Positions 8,900 through 18,150 of a DNA stretch of 64,000 nt are shown here, piece after piece. Position numbers and translations under genes: made by a program. The number at the start of each line of letters is the position of its first letter. Position 1 is the first letter of the stretch. The notes under the pieces were generated by a model, which saw only the letters and a program-made list of their open reading frames with translations, did no database searches and was not told the DNA's origin. Location: contig NZ_JAAFZU010000034.1 of NCBI RefSeq assembly GCF_018263905.1, forward strand, positions 19,079 through 83,078, read 5' to 3'. Source of the stretch: Loktanella sp. SALINAS62 (GTDB taxonomy: Bacteria > Pseudomonadota > Alphaproteobacteria > Rhodobacterales > Rhodobacteraceae).

Positions 8900-10651
8900 A
8901 TGTCAGATCAGCCCGCCTATCAGGTGCTCGCCCGTAAATACCGGCCGGAAACCTTTGCTGACCTTGTCGGGCAGGATGCGATGGTCCGCACGCTGAAAAA
9001 TGCCTTTGCCGCCGACCGGATCGCGCAGGCCTTTATCATGACGGGGATTCGCGGCACCGGTAAAACGACGACCGCACGGATCATCGCCAAAGGCATGAAC
9101 TGCATCGGGCCGGACGGCAACGGCGGGCCGACGACCGAACCCTGCGGCATCTGCGAACATTGCACGGCGATCATGCAGGGCCGCCACGTCGACGTCATCG
9201 AAATGGACGCAGCATCCAACACCGGCGTGCAGAACATCCGCGACGCGATCATCGAAACGGTCAGCTACCGCGCGGTTTCTGCCCGTTACAAAATCTTTAT
9301 CATCGACGAAGTGCACATGCTGTCGAAATCGGCGTTCAACGCGCTGCTCAAGACGTTGGAAGAACCGCCAGCGCACGTCAAATTCATCTTTGCGACGACC
9401 GAAATCCGGCAGGTGCCGGTTACGGTCCTGTCGCGCTGCCAGCGGTTCGACCTGCGCCGGATCGAACCCGATGTGATGATCGGCCTGTTGCGCCGGATCG
9501 CGGGTGCCGAAAACGCCAATATCGCGGACGATGCGCTGGCCTTGATCACCCGTGCCGCCGAAGGGTCGGCGCGCGATGCCACGTCGCTGCTGGATCAGGC
9601 GATCAGCCATGGTGCCGGTGAAACCACCGCCGATCAGGTCCGCGCGATGCTGGGGCTGGCCGACCGGGGCCGCGTGCTGGACCTGTTCGACATGATCCTG
9701 CGCGGCCACGCGGCAGACGCGATGCTGGAACTGTCCAACCAATATGCCGAAGGCGCCGATCCGATGGCGATTCTGCGTGATCTGGCCGAAGTCACCCATT
9801 GGGTCAGCGTCATCAAGATCACCCCCGACGCCGCCGAAGACCCGACCGTCGGGCCAGATGAACGCACCCGCGGTCTGGCGATGGCGCAGGAACTGCCGAT
9901 GCGCGTGTTGTCGCGGATGTGGCAGATGCTGCTGAAATCGCTCGAAGAAGTGGCGATCAGCCCGAACGCGATGATGGCCGCCGAAATGGCCGTGATCCGC
10001 CTGACCCACGTGGCCGACCTGCCCACCCCCGAAGAACTGGTCAAACGGCTAAAGGACGCGACACCGCCGCCCGCTGGCCCCGGCGGCAGCGGTCCGCGTG
10101 CGGCAGGCGCCGCCCCGTCTGCGACCAGCGCCGTGTCGCGTACGCACGCCCCGACCCACAGCGGCCCGTCCGGTCCATCGGCCAGTCTGGCCCCGCAACT
10201 GGCCGCCGACGCCTTGGCCCATTATGCCCGGTTCGAGGATGTGGTCGATTTGATCCGCCACCACCGCGACGTCAAATTGCTGGTCGAGGTCGAAACAGGC
10301 CTGCGGCTGGTCGCCTATCGCCCTGGCCGGATCGAGGTCAACCCAACCGCCGATGCGGCAGCCGATCTGACGCAACGTCTGGGTGCGCGATTGCAGGCCT
10401 GGACCGGTAATCGCTGGGCGATCAGCGTAACCAGCGACGCCGGAGAACCCACCATCGCCGAAGTGCGCGACGCCGCCGACAGCGCGCGCACCACAGCCGC
10501 GCGGGCCCATCCGCTGGTTCAGGCCGTCTTTGACGCCTTTCCCAACGCGCGTATCGCCGAAATCCGCACCGAAGAGGACCGCGCCGCCGAAGCGGCAGGC
10601 GATGCCCTGCCCGAAGTCGACGAAGAGTGGGACCCCTTCGACGACGACTGA
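8900..10651 (+). CDS. dnaX: DNA polymerase III subunit gamma/tau
   Basis: This 583-residue clamp-loader subunit has an AAA+ core with Walker A at 49-57 (GIRGTGKTT), zinc-binding cysteines at 68, 82, 85 and 88, Walker B/DEVH at 136-139 and the SRC sensor. A proline/alanine-rich linker (about 390-440) and a C-terminal tau domain follow. I saw no A-rich slippery site that would make a short gamma form by frameshifting. It is the first gene of the widely conserved dnaX-ybaB-recR group. Confidence 0.96.
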   Translation: MSDQPAYQVLARKYRPETFADLVGQDAMVRTLKNAFAADRIAQAFIMTGIRGTGKTTTARIIAKGMNCIGPDGNGGPTTEPCGICEHCTAIMQGRHVDVIEMDAASNTGVQNIRDAIIETVSYRAVSARYKIFIIDEVHMLSKSAFNALLKTLEEPPAHVKFIFATTEIRQVPVTVLSRCQRFDLRRIEPDVMIGLLRRIAGAENANIADDALALITRAAEGSARDATSLLDQAISHGAGETTADQVRAMLGLADRGRVLDLFDMILRGHAADAMLELSNQYAEGADPMAILRDLAEVTHWVSVIKITPDAAEDPTVGPDERTRGLAMAQELPMRVLSRMWQMLLKSLEEVAISPNAMMAAEMAVIRLTHVADLPTPEELVKRLKDATPPPAGPGGSGPRAAGAAPSATSAVSRTHAPTHSGPSGPSASLAPQLAADALAHYARFEDVVDLIRHHRDVKLLVEVETGLRLVAYRPGRIEVNPTADAAADLTQRLGARLQAWTGNRWAISVTSDAGEPTIAEVRDAADSARTTAARAHPLVQAVFDAFPNARIAEIRTEEDRAAEAAGDALPEVDEEWDPFDDD

Positions 10652-10706
10652 CCTTGCGGCGCCACCCAGGCACCCCTAGCTGATAATGAACAAAAGGAGG
10701 CACACG

Positions 10707-11051
10707 ATGCTTAAAGGACTAGGCGGACTTGGCGATATGGCCAAAATGATGAAATCCGCGCAAGAAATGCAGGCCAAGATGGCCCAGATGCAGGACGATA
10801 TGGACAGCATCATCGTCACGGGCGAATCCGGTGCCGGGCTGGTCAAGGCCACAGCCACTGCAAAGGGCGAATTGACGGGTCTGGACATCGATCCCAGCAT
10901 TTTCAACGGCGACGACAAGGAAGTGGTCGAAGATCTGATCCTTGCCGCGATCAAGGATGCACAATCGCGCGCAAGCGCCCGCGCCCAAGAAGAAATGGGC
11001 AAAATTGCAGAAGATTTGGGCCTGCCGGCTGGCATGAAACTGCCGTTTTAG
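10707..11051 (+). CDS. ybaB: YbaB/EbfC nucleoid-associated protein
   Basis: This 114-residue DNA-binding protein has the YbaB/EbfC fold: an N-terminal coiled region (KMMKSAQEMQAKMAQMQDDM), a central sheet with GLVKATATAKGELTGLDIDP, and a C-terminal helix. The start at 10707 is set by a strong AGGAGG 6 bases upstream; an earlier ATG at 10686 lacks this. It lies between dnaX and recR, the usual position in bacteria, where it is thought to help chromosome maintenance or recombination. Confidence 0.94.
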   Translation: MLKGLGGLGDMAKMMKSAQEMQAKMAQMQDDMDSIIVTGESGAGLVKATATAKGELTGLDIDPSIFNGDDKEVVEDLILAAIKDAQSRASARAQEEMGKIAEDLGLPAGMKLPF

Positions 11052-11124
11052 GACCATCACGCTGCAACACCCCGTCCTGTATACGCTTGTCAAAGGCGCG
11101 GCTTTCGTCCGCGAACGCCGCTAG

Positions 11125-11718
11125 ATGTCAGACACGCCCCCAGAAATTGACGACCTGATCGCCCTGATGGCCAAGCTGCCGGGGCTGGGGCCACGGTCTG
11201 CCCGGCGCGCCGTGCTGCATCTGGTGAAAAAACGTGCCATGCTGCTGGTGCCACTGGCGGATGCGATGCAAAAGGTCGGCGCAACGGTGCGCGAATGTCT
11301 GAACTGCGGCAATATCGCAACTAGCGATATCTGCACGATCTGCGCGTCGGAACGTCGGGCCACCGGCGAAATTTGCGTGGTCGAAGATGTCTCCGACCTG
11401 TGGGCGATGGAACGCAGCCAGCAATTCAAAGGACGCTATCATGTCTTGGGCGGCACACTGTCGGCACTGGATGCCGTCGGGCCAGAGGATCTGCGCATCC
11501 CACGGCTGTTGGATCGGATCAAATCCGAAAACGTGACGGAAATCATTCTGGCGCTTGGGGCCACCATCGACGGCCTGACAACGGCGCATTACATCGCAGA
11601 CCAACTGCCGGAAATCACGGTCACGTCGCTCGCCCAAGGTGTCCCCGTCGGCGGAGAGCTGGATTATCTTGACGACGGGACGATCACCGCCGCCCTGCGC
11701 GCGCGCCGCGCATTGTAA
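11125..11718 (+). CDS. recR: Recombination mediator RecR
   Basis: This 197-residue protein acts with RecF and RecO in loading RecA at gaps. It has an N-terminal helix-hairpin-helix ([17 protein letters not shown]), a four-cysteine zinc finger ([16 protein letters not shown]), and a Toprim domain starting [14 protein letters not shown]. The length is standard. It is the last gene of the dnaX group and is followed by a hairpin terminator. Confidence 0.96.
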   Translation: MSDTPPEIDDLIALMAKLPGLGPRSARRAVLHLVKKRAMLLVPLADAMQKVGATVRECLNCGNIATSDICTICASERRATGEICVVEDVSDLWAMERSQQFKGRYHVLGGTLSALDAVGPEDLRIPRLLDRIKSENVTEIILALGATIDGLTTAHYIADQLPEITVTSLAQGVPVGGELDYLDDGTITAALRARRAL

Positions 11719-11753
11719 CCCCCCGCCGCTTGGCAAAGGCCCAGCAAACAAAA

Positions 11754-11780
11754 GACCCGCCTGCGTGATGCAGACGGGTC
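11754..11780. terminator. Bidirectional terminator between recR and the DUF1013 gene
   Basis: The arms GACCCG (11754-11759) and CGGGTC (11775-11780), with an inner CTGC/GCAG pair, form a hairpin between two convergent genes. Read leftward it is followed by TTTTGTTTG, so it should stop the DUF1013 transcript well. The rightward tail (ATTATCATT) is weaker. Confidence 0.75.
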
Positions 11781-11815
11781 ATTATCATTGAGGTCTTGGA
11801 AACAAGCCGCTGTTG

Positions 11816-12613
11816 TCAGCGCCGCATATCGCTGTCGTCGTCATCCTCGTCTTCGTCGTCGTTGCGCGCATCGACGTCGTCGGGCAGATTGAAAAAGCTG
11901 TCGGCATCACGCACGTCGCGGTTATCGGCGACTTCTTCTTCTTCTTCGGGCTGTTCCGTCAGGGTAAAGGTTTCCAACCCGGCGATAGAGGTCGGCATCC
12001 GCGCGTCCGGTGCCGCGCCAAGACTGCTTTCGGTGCTGACCAGCTTGCGACGTTCATCATCGGTCATTGCCCCACCTTCGGCCGCGCGCTTTGCGTTAGC
12101 TTTTTGCACAGCGGCGTCCAGTTCGGACTGCTTGCACAGGCCCAGCGCCACGGGATCAATCGGTTCAAGGTTGTTGATGTTCCAATGCGTGCGTTCGCGG
12201 ATCGCCTGAATGGTCGGCTTTGTGGTCCCGACCAGCTTGCTGATCTGTCCGTCCGACAATTCGGGATGGAATTTCACCAGCCAGTAGATCGACGCGGGGC
12301 GGTCCTGCCGCTTTGACAGAGGGGTGTAGCGCGGACCGCGGCGTTTTTCTTCACCGACGGCGGCCTTGTAGAATTTCAGCTTCAGCTTGTGGGACGGGTC
12401 CGCCATCGCGCGGTCCAGCTCGTCCTGCGCCAACTGGTTGTTGGAAATCGGGTCAAACCCTTTGACGCCCTGCGCCACGTCACCATCCGCGATGCCCTGC
12501 ACTTCCAGTTCGTGCATGCCACAGAAATCTGCGATCTGCTTAAAGGTCAGCGTGGTGTTGTCACACAGCCAGACAGCTGTTGCCTTGGCCATGATCGGTT
12601 TGTTGTCAGCCAT
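11816..12613 (-). CDS. DUF1013 family cell-cycle regulator (TrcR-like)
   Basis: This 265-residue cytoplasmic protein belongs to the alphaproteobacterial DUF1013 family, described in some members as the cell-cycle regulator TrcR. Conserved blocks visible are MAKATAVWLCDNTTLTFKQI, FCGMHELEVQGIADG and a helix-turn-helix-like stretch LSDGQISKLVGTTKPTIQAI (about 130-150). The last 50 residues are very acidic and low in complexity. The ATG at 12613 follows AGGAGAAAG; the frame stays open further upstream, but without a comparable site. Target genes are not evident here. Confidence 0.82.
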   Translation of the reverse strand: MADNKPIMAKATAVWLCDNTTLTFKQIADFCGMHELEVQGIADGDVAQGVKGFDPISNNQLAQDELDRAMADPSHKLKLKFYKAAVGEEKRRGPRYTPLSKRQDRPASIYWLVKFHPELSDGQISKLVGTTKPTIQAIRERTHWNINNLEPIDPVALGLCKQSELDAAVQKANAKRAAEGGAMTDDERRKLVSTESSLGAAPDARMPTSIAGLETFTLTEQPEEEEEVADNRDVRDADSFFNLPDDVDARNDDEDEDDDDSDMRR

Positions 12614-12741
12614 CGTCTTTCTCCTGCATTTGACAAGCCTGTCCCGCGCCCTTGAGGGGGCTGACCGCGTGGGCCGGGTTCGCATTGTCGGGGAACTTGG
12701 CTGCTATATAGTCGGCACGAGGCAAATTGGAAAGACCGCAA

Positions 12742-13368
12742 ATGTTCAAATGGATGACGGCCCTGACTTTGCTTGCGCAGCCCCTAGCGGCGGATGAAGC
12801 AGGTGATTTCGATTACTATGTGATGGCGTTGTCGTGGTCGCCAAACTGGTGCGATCAAGAAGGCCGCGCACGCAATTCCCCGCAGTGCGCGCCCGACGCG
12901 GATTACGGCTGGGTGCTGCACGGACTATGGCCGCAATACGAAAACGGTTATCCGCAGGATTGTCAGGTCGCTTACACCCCGCCGTCGCGCCGCCAGACTG
13001 CCGCGATGGCCGACATCATGGGGACCAGCGGGCTGGCGTGGTATCAGTGGAACAAGCACGGTACCTGTTCGGGATTATCGCCGCAGGCCTATTTCACGCT
13101 GGCGCGGGACGCCTATGACAGCATCGCCATTCCGCAAGCGTTTCGCGCGTTGACCCGCGACGTCACCCTGCCCGCATCATTGATAGAGGAGGCATTTATT
13201 GACAAGAACCCCGACCTGTCGCCCGACGGCGTGACAATCACGTGCCGCAGCGGTGCCATTCAGGAAGCGCGGATCTGTTTGACAAAGGATCTGACCCCAC
13301 GTGACTGCGGCGCGGATGTGGTGCGGGATTGCACCCTGCAAAGCGCGGCTTTCGGGGCGATCAACTGA
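12742..13368 (+). CDS. Ribonuclease T2 family protein, exported
   Basis: This 208-residue exported endoribonuclease cuts RNA through a 2',3'-cyclic intermediate. A signal peptide (1-17, ending QPLAA) precedes a domain carrying both active-site blocks: HGLWPQ (His60) and WNKHGTC (His106 with Lys105). Six or more cysteines suggest disulfides, as expected for a periplasmic enzyme. The ATG at 12742 has GGAAAG upstream, better than the TTG at 12727. The stop overlaps the ATG of the next gene by one base, so the two are co-translated. RNase T2 products match the substrates of CpdB-like enzymes. Confidence 0.9.
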   Translation: MFKWMTALTLLAQPLAADEAGDFDYYVMALSWSPNWCDQEGRARNSPQCAPDADYGWVLHGLWPQYENGYPQDCQVAYTPPSRRQTAAMADIMGTSGLAWYQWNKHGTCSGLSPQAYFTLARDAYDSIAIPQAFRALTRDVTLPASLIEEAFIDKNPDLSPDGVTITCRSGAIQEARICLTKDLTPRDCGADVVRDCTLQSAAFGAIN

Positions 13369-13739
13369 TGTGGCATCTGCGCCCCGGCGATGATGTGGGT
13401 CCGCTGGATGACTGGCCCTTTGACAGCCCCGTCAGCGATTACGTGATCCTGTCCGGCACACCGCGCGCCAGTGGGCGGCTGTTCGACGGCGGGCCGGGTC
13501 ACGTGACCCGCGCCGGGATCTGGCGCTGCACGGCGGGCGCATTCACCTGCACCGAACAAGGGACAGAGATGATGACGATCCTGTCCGGCAATGGCCAGAT
13601 CCGCGACCACGCGACCGGCACCATCACCGCATTCGCCGCCGGCGACGTGCTGTTCAGCATGGATGGCCGCCGTGTCACATGGAACATCGACAGCGATGTG
13701 ACCAAGGTTTTTTACGCCATGAAACCGGGCGGTTACTGA
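13368..13739 (+). CDS. Cupin-domain protein (DUF861-like)
   Basis: This 123-residue protein has a small beta-barrel cupin fold: TEMMTILSGNGQIRDHATG in the first motif, then AGDVLFSMDGRRVTWNI in the second, resembling the DUF861/EutQ-type cupin_3 group. The usual metal-binding histidines are not clearly present. It begins inside the stop codon of the RNase T2 gene. Its function is unknown, and the link to RNase T2 may only be transcriptional. Confidence 0.75.
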   Translation: MWHLRPGDDVGPLDDWPFDSPVSDYVILSGTPRASGRLFDGGPGHVTRAGIWRCTAGAFTCTEQGTEMMTILSGNGQIRDHATGTITAFAAGDVLFSMDGRRVTWNIDSDVTKVFYAMKPGGY

Positions 13740-13776
13740 TTGAAGTTGTGCCGGAATTTCCGTCGCAAATTTAGCC

Positions 13777-14679
13777 CTATTGCACAAAAGGACCGGGATC
13801 GAACGCGTGCAGTGCCCTGTCCGCGTCCATCGGTGTCTTGCCCGCGCGTTGCAGCCGTGTGATCCGCACGGCACCGTTTCCGCAGGCGATGGTCAGGCCG
13901 TCCCCCAGCACCTGCCCCGGCTCGCCCGTTGCATCGACAACCGCGCTGCCCAGCAGTTTGACCCGTTCCCCGCCGATGTCGCACCACGCGCCGGGTGCAG
14001 GCGACAACCCCCTGATATGGGCGTCGATGTCTGCTGCGGGGCGGGTCCAGTCGACACGCGCCTCTGCCTTGTCGATCTTGGCGGCATAGGTCACGCCGTC
14101 GTCGGGTTGCGGTGATTGGCGCAGGTCAGCAAGTGCGGCCAAGGCTTCGACAATCAGGCGCGCACCCATGGTGGACAACCGGTCGTGCAGCGTGCCAGTC
14201 GTGTCATCGGGTGTAATCGGTGTCGCCTCGCGCAACAGGACGGGACCGGTATCCAGCCCTGCCTCCATCTGCATGATGCAGATGCCGGTCTGCGCGTCGC
14301 CCGCCATGATCGCCCGGTGGATCGGGGCAGCCCCACGCCAGCGCGGCAACAGCGATGCGTGGATATTCAGACAGCCGTGGGTGGGCGCGTCCAGCACCGC
14401 CTGCGGCAGGATCAAACCATAGGCCACGACAACCGCAACATCCGCCCGCAAAGCGGCAAAATCCGCCTGTGCTGCGTCCGATTTCAGCGACACCGGATGG
14501 CGGACCGTCAGGCCAAGCTGTTCCGCACGTTGTTGCACCGGGCTTGCACGTTCCTTTTTGCCGCGTCCGGCAGGGCGTGGCGGTTGGCTGTAAACGGCGA
14601 CCACATCATGTCCGGCATCAACCAGTGCCTGCAGCACCGGGACCGAAAAATCCGGCGTTCCCATAAAGACAATACGCAT
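13777..14679 (-). CDS. fmt: Methionyl-tRNA formyltransferase
   Basis: This 300-residue enzyme formylates initiator Met-tRNA using 10-formyltetrahydrofolate. The N-terminal domain starts [20 protein letters not shown] and carries the signature [20 protein letters not shown] with the catalytic Asn/His; a C-terminal OB-like tRNA-binding domain follows. In many alphaproteobacteria fmt sits beside def and truA. Here truA is 2.6 kb away and def is not in the window. Confidence 0.96.
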   Translation of the reverse strand: MRIVFMGTPDFSVPVLQALVDAGHDVVAVYSQPPRPAGRGKKERASPVQQRAEQLGLTVRHPVSLKSDAAQADFAALRADVAVVVAYGLILPQAVLDAPTHGCLNIHASLLPRWRGAAPIHRAIMAGDAQTGICIMQMEAGLDTGPVLLREATPITPDDTTGTLHDRLSTMGARLIVEALAALADLRQSPQPDDGVTYAAKIDKAEARVDWTRPAADIDAHIRGLSPAPGAWCDIGGERVKLLGSAVVDATGEPGQVLGDGLTIACGNGAVRITRLQRAGKTPMDADRALHAFDPGPFVQ

Positions 14680-14755
14680 ATGACGCCCCCCGTTGCCCGT
14701 GTTGCGGCCAACCTAGCGTGTCGTGCAGCGATGGCTAGCGGCGAAGTGATCGGTT

Positions 14756-15733
14756 CTAGCTGCCAAACAGCCCCGTCAGCGCGCGTTGCACCAGCCCCGT
14801 GACCGACGGACGTTTGACCGCCTGAAACGGCAGGGGGCGGCAGACCTCTATCGCGGCGACACCGACGCGGGCGGTCAGCGCGCCGTTCACGATGCCTTCG
14901 CCGAACCGGCGCGACACCTTTGACAACAGACCACCACCCGCGACAGAGCTGATCAGGTCGTCACCCACCGCGACGGCACCCGTCGCCACCAGATGCGACA
15001 GAACCGTGCGGACCAGCCGCAGACTGCCCAGCGTGCCGGACCGCCCGCCATAGATTTCCGCAATCCGCCGGATCATGCGCACGTTTGCCGTCAGCGCGGT
15101 AAACACATCCGCCAGCGCCAGCGGCACCACCGCTGTCACCAGCGCCACCTGCCGCGCTGCGGCCTGCACCTCTGTCACCGCGCGGGTGTCCAGCGGGACC
15201 AGCAGGCTGCGTTCGGCCAGTTCTAGCAAGCCGTCGGCATCCATCATTTCAGGCGCGCGGTTAGCCAGCTGCGCGCGGCCCCAACTGGTGTCGGGGCGGC
15301 CAGCGTAAAGCCCTGTCAGGTGGTCCACGACCTTGCGCGCGGCTTTCAGATCGTGGCCCGCATGGGCGGCGGCGGCTTCGGCCTGCACCCGGTCGATGCG
15401 ACGCAGGCGGCTAAAGGCCTGCAATTCGCGCAGTACGACGGCAATGCAGACGCAGGCGAACAACACCAGCAGGCCGGTGAACAGCATCCCCAGAATAGGG
15501 TTGGCCGCGATCAAGCCGTTGATGTAATTCCACGCCGCCAGCGACACCATGAACCCCAGAATGGCCAATAGCAGCGACCAGAACCAGCGGGCCAGCGGGC
15601 TGCGCCGCCGGGTGCCCAGCGCCACGACGGTCTGCATCGCAGCACCCTGTGGCGCGTCATCGACAATGGCCGGTGCGGTCGCCGGGGTCTGGTCCGACGG
15701 CGCGTCAAGGTCGATCAGCACCGGCCCCTTCAC
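14756..15733 (-). CDS. ycjF: YcjF-like membrane protein (TIGR01620/UPF0283)
   Basis: This 325-residue inner-membrane protein belongs to the YcjF family. Two membrane segments lie at about 47-72 and 78-102, after an acidic N-terminus. A long cytoplasmic part with amphipathic helices follows, including TAVVPLALADVFTALTANVRM. It starts with GTG, which overlaps the stop of ycjX by 4 bases, so the pair is translationally coupled. In E. coli ycjX and ycjF are also adjacent and stress-induced; the molecular role is unknown. Confidence 0.85.
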   Translation of the reverse strand: MKGPVLIDLDAPSDQTPATAPAIVDDAPQGAAMQTVVALGTRRRSPLARWFWSLLLAILGFMVSLAAWNYINGLIAANPILGMLFTGLLVLFACVCIAVVLRELQAFSRLRRIDRVQAEAAAAHAGHDLKAARKVVDHLTGLYAGRPDTSWGRAQLANRAPEMMDADGLLELAERSLLVPLDTRAVTEVQAAARQVALVTAVVPLALADVFTALTANVRMIRRIAEIYGGRSGTLGSLRLVRTVLSHLVATGAVAVGDDLISSVAGGGLLSKVSRRFGEGIVNGALTARVGVAAIEVCRPLPFQAVKRPSVTGLVQRALTGLFGS

Positions 15734-17154
15734 AGCCGGTCCCCGATCAAAAACTCTGCCGCCTTGTCCAGCCGGATATGCGGCGGGCCCTCGCCCGGTT
15801 TCAGTGTCAGATGCGCGGGCGCAAAACGCATGACCTTGTAATCGCCTTCACCCCAGGTTTCTGCCCCCGAACGCGCGGGCGCCAGCAGATGCGCGGGATC
15901 GGTCGGCAATTCGCCGGGATGGAACGCGGCCTGTTTGCCGCCGTCCAGCAGTCGCCCGCGCACAACATCCAGCGTGCCGCCCTGATGGTCGATGGTTTCC
16001 TCGACCGTGGTGCGCAGTGCCGCGATCGACATTGCCTCTGTCCGCGCACCTGCGAAATCGGCGCGGTCCTGCGCGTCGCGCAACAGCGCCTTTGTGATCG
16101 CGGTCAGTTGCGGGTGCTGGCTGTGGTGCAGATGGTCGGCCTTGGTCGCGGCGAACAGGATGCGTTCGACACGGCGGCCCTGAAAGATGCGACTGATAAA
16201 GCTGTTTCGCCCCGGATTGAACGCGGTCAGAATCTCGGCCATCGCGCTGCGCAGATCGTCCAGCGCGCGCGGACCTGCGTTGATCGCACCCAGCACGTCG
16301 ACCAGCACGACCTGCCGGTCGATCTTGGCGAAATGATCACGAAAGAACGGGCGGACGACATGCTTTTTATAGGCTTCGAACCGGCGGGCAAATTCACGCG
16401 CCAGCGACCCGCGCGGCGTGTCGCCCGCTGGCAACGGCGCAAAGGTCAGCACCGGGCTACCCGCCAGATCGCCGGGCAGCAAAAAGCGGCCCGGCGTGCA
16501 ATCCGAAAATCCGTCGGCGCGGGATGCTTGCAGATGGGCGGTATAGGCATCGGCCAGCACCCGTGCCGCGGGTTCATCCAGTTTGGCGGCAGGATCGGCA
16601 GCCGCCAGCGCCGCCAGATAGGCATCGCCCAGCGGGCGTCCCTTGGCGCGGGTCAAGGCCGCCTGCGACCATTGATCATAGTCCTGATCGAGCAGCGCCA
16701 GATCCAACAACCATTCGCCCGGATAATCGACGATATCCAGATGCACGGTGCGCGGTCCCTGTATCCCCGCAAGCAGCCCCGACGGCTGCACGCGCAACGA
16801 CAACCGCAGTTCCGAGATATGGCGTGTGCCGTCCGGCCACTGCGGGTCGGCGGCGGTCAGATCGTTCAGATGGCTTTCGTAGTCAAAACGCGGCAGCGTA
16901 TCGTCAGGCTGCGGTTGCAAATAGGCGGTCTGGATCGCACCCGTCGTCGCCGCACGCAGTTGCGGCATCCGCCCCCGGTTCATCAGGTTCGCCACCAGTG
17001 ACGTGATGAACACCGTCTTGCCCGCCCGCGACAGGCCAGTGACGCCCAGCCGGATGACGGGATCGCTGAACGGGGCCGTCAGGGGCCGCGTCACCGCGCC
17101 CGCCATGTTGCCCATGCCGCGCGCAATCTGGTCGGTAAAATCGGTCAGGCCCAA
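15730..17154 (-). CDS. ycjX: YcjX-like predicted GTPase (DUF463)
   Basis: This 474-residue P-loop protein has Walker A at about 40-47 (GLSRAGKT), a G3-like DYPGEWL and the YcjX blocks [12 protein letters not shown] and [13 protein letters not shown]. No membrane segment is visible; it probably works with the YcjF membrane protein encoded after it. I place the start at the TTG at 17154, preceded by AAGGGG. A longer open frame upstream would run into truA, lacks a ribosome binding site and does not look conserved. Confidence 0.87.
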   Translation of the reverse strand: MGLTDFTDQIARGMGNMAGAVTRPLTAPFSDPVIRLGVTGLSRAGKTVFITSLVANLMNRGRMPQLRAATTGAIQTAYLQPQPDDTLPRFDYESHLNDLTAADPQWPDGTRHISELRLSLRVQPSGLLAGIQGPRTVHLDIVDYPGEWLLDLALLDQDYDQWSQAALTRAKGRPLGDAYLAALAAADPAAKLDEPAARVLADAYTAHLQASRADGFSDCTPGRFLLPGDLAGSPVLTFAPLPAGDTPRGSLAREFARRFEAYKKHVVRPFFRDHFAKIDRQVVLVDVLGAINAGPRALDDLRSAMAEILTAFNPGRNSFISRIFQGRRVERILFAATKADHLHHSQHPQLTAITKALLRDAQDRADFAGARTEAMSIAALRTTVEETIDHQGGTLDVVRGRLLDGGKQAAFHPGELPTDPAHLLAPARSGAETWGEGDYKVMRFAPAHLTLKPGEGPPHIRLDKAAEFLIGDRL

Positions 17155-17246
17155 ACGTGTCCCCTTCTGCTGCGCCCACAGATAGGGGCTGCGGCGGGGA
17201 TTGGGTAGGGATTGATTTACCTGACGGCGGCTCTTACGACCGGGAC

Positions 17247-18020
17247 ATGCCACGATATGCGTTGAAAATCGAATACAACGGCGCGCCGTTTTCAGGCTGG
17301 CAGCGGCAGGCGCAACAGCCATCCGTGCAGGCCGCGATAGAGCATGCGCTGGCGAAACTGGAACCCGGCCCGCATACCATCGCGGCGGCGGGTCGGACCG
17401 ATGCGGGCGTCCATGCCACGGGTCAGGTGGCACAGTGCGATTTGTCCCGCGACTGGGACCCGTTTCGGCTGTCAGAGGCGCTGAATTATCATCTTAAACC
17501 GCATCCCGTCGCGGTGCTGGATTGCGCTGTGGTGGACGACAGTTGGCACGCGCGGTTCAGTGCCGTTGAACGCCGTTATCTGTTCAAGCTGATGGCACGC
17601 CGCGCGCCGCTGACCACGGACGCAGGACAGATGTGGCGCGTGATGCAGCCGCTGGATATCGCGGCCATGCAGGCGGGGGCAGATCACCTGCTGGGACGGC
17701 ACGATTTCACGACGTTTCGCGCGGCAGGCTGTCAGGCCGACAGTCCTGTGCGGACCTTGGATGAGCTGACGATTGCGCAACAGCCAACCCATAGCGGCCA
17801 GCTGATCCATATTCACGTGCGCGCGCGGTCTTTTTTGCACAATCAGGTCCGCAGTTTTGTCGGGACGCTGGAACGGGTTGGGTCCGGGCAATGGGAACCT
17901 GACGATGTGCGGACCGCCTTGCTGGCAAGGGATCGCAGCGCCTGCGGTCCCGTCTGTCCGCCGTCTGGATTGTATCTGGCGGGCGTCAAATACCCGGTGG
18001 ACCCCTTTGCAGCGGACTGA
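17247..18020 (+). CDS. truA: tRNA pseudouridine(38-40) synthase
   Basis: This 257-residue enzyme modifies U38-U40 in tRNA anticodon stems. The N-terminus [19 protein letters not shown] and the catalytic block [16 protein letters not shown], containing the essential Asp, are clear; [15 protein letters not shown] and the C-terminal [11 protein letters not shown] complete the family pattern. The start at 17247 is the methionine in front of the conserved sequence. It is divergent from ycjX with only 92 bases between the start codons. Confidence 0.95.
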   Translation: MPRYALKIEYNGAPFSGWQRQAQQPSVQAAIEHALAKLEPGPHTIAAAGRTDAGVHATGQVAQCDLSRDWDPFRLSEALNYHLKPHPVAVLDCAVVDDSWHARFSAVERRYLFKLMARRAPLTTDAGQMWRVMQPLDIAAMQAGADHLLGRHDFTTFRAAGCQADSPVRTLDELTIAQQPTHSGQLIHIHVRARSFLHNQVRSFVGTLERVGSGQWEPDDVRTALLARDRSACGPVCPPSGLYLAGVKYPVDPFAAD

Positions 18021-18150
18021 CACGCAGGCGAACGCCACACACACATTCCCGTGTAATCCGGCGACGCCCTGCTGCCATGACATACCAGTCATTTGCGTTT
18101 GCTGTTCGATGCACTAAAACCATGGGTAATTCTGGGGTTGTGGGTCGGAC

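Noticed and set aside
8900-10651. Programmed frameshift making a short gamma form of DnaX
   Set aside because: No run of A residues of the E. coli type with a following stem and early stop was found.
17155-17433. A 93-residue N-terminal extension of YcjX
   Set aside because: It would overlap truA on the other strand, has no ribosome binding site and no family-like sequence; the TTG at 17154 has both a site and the conserved start.
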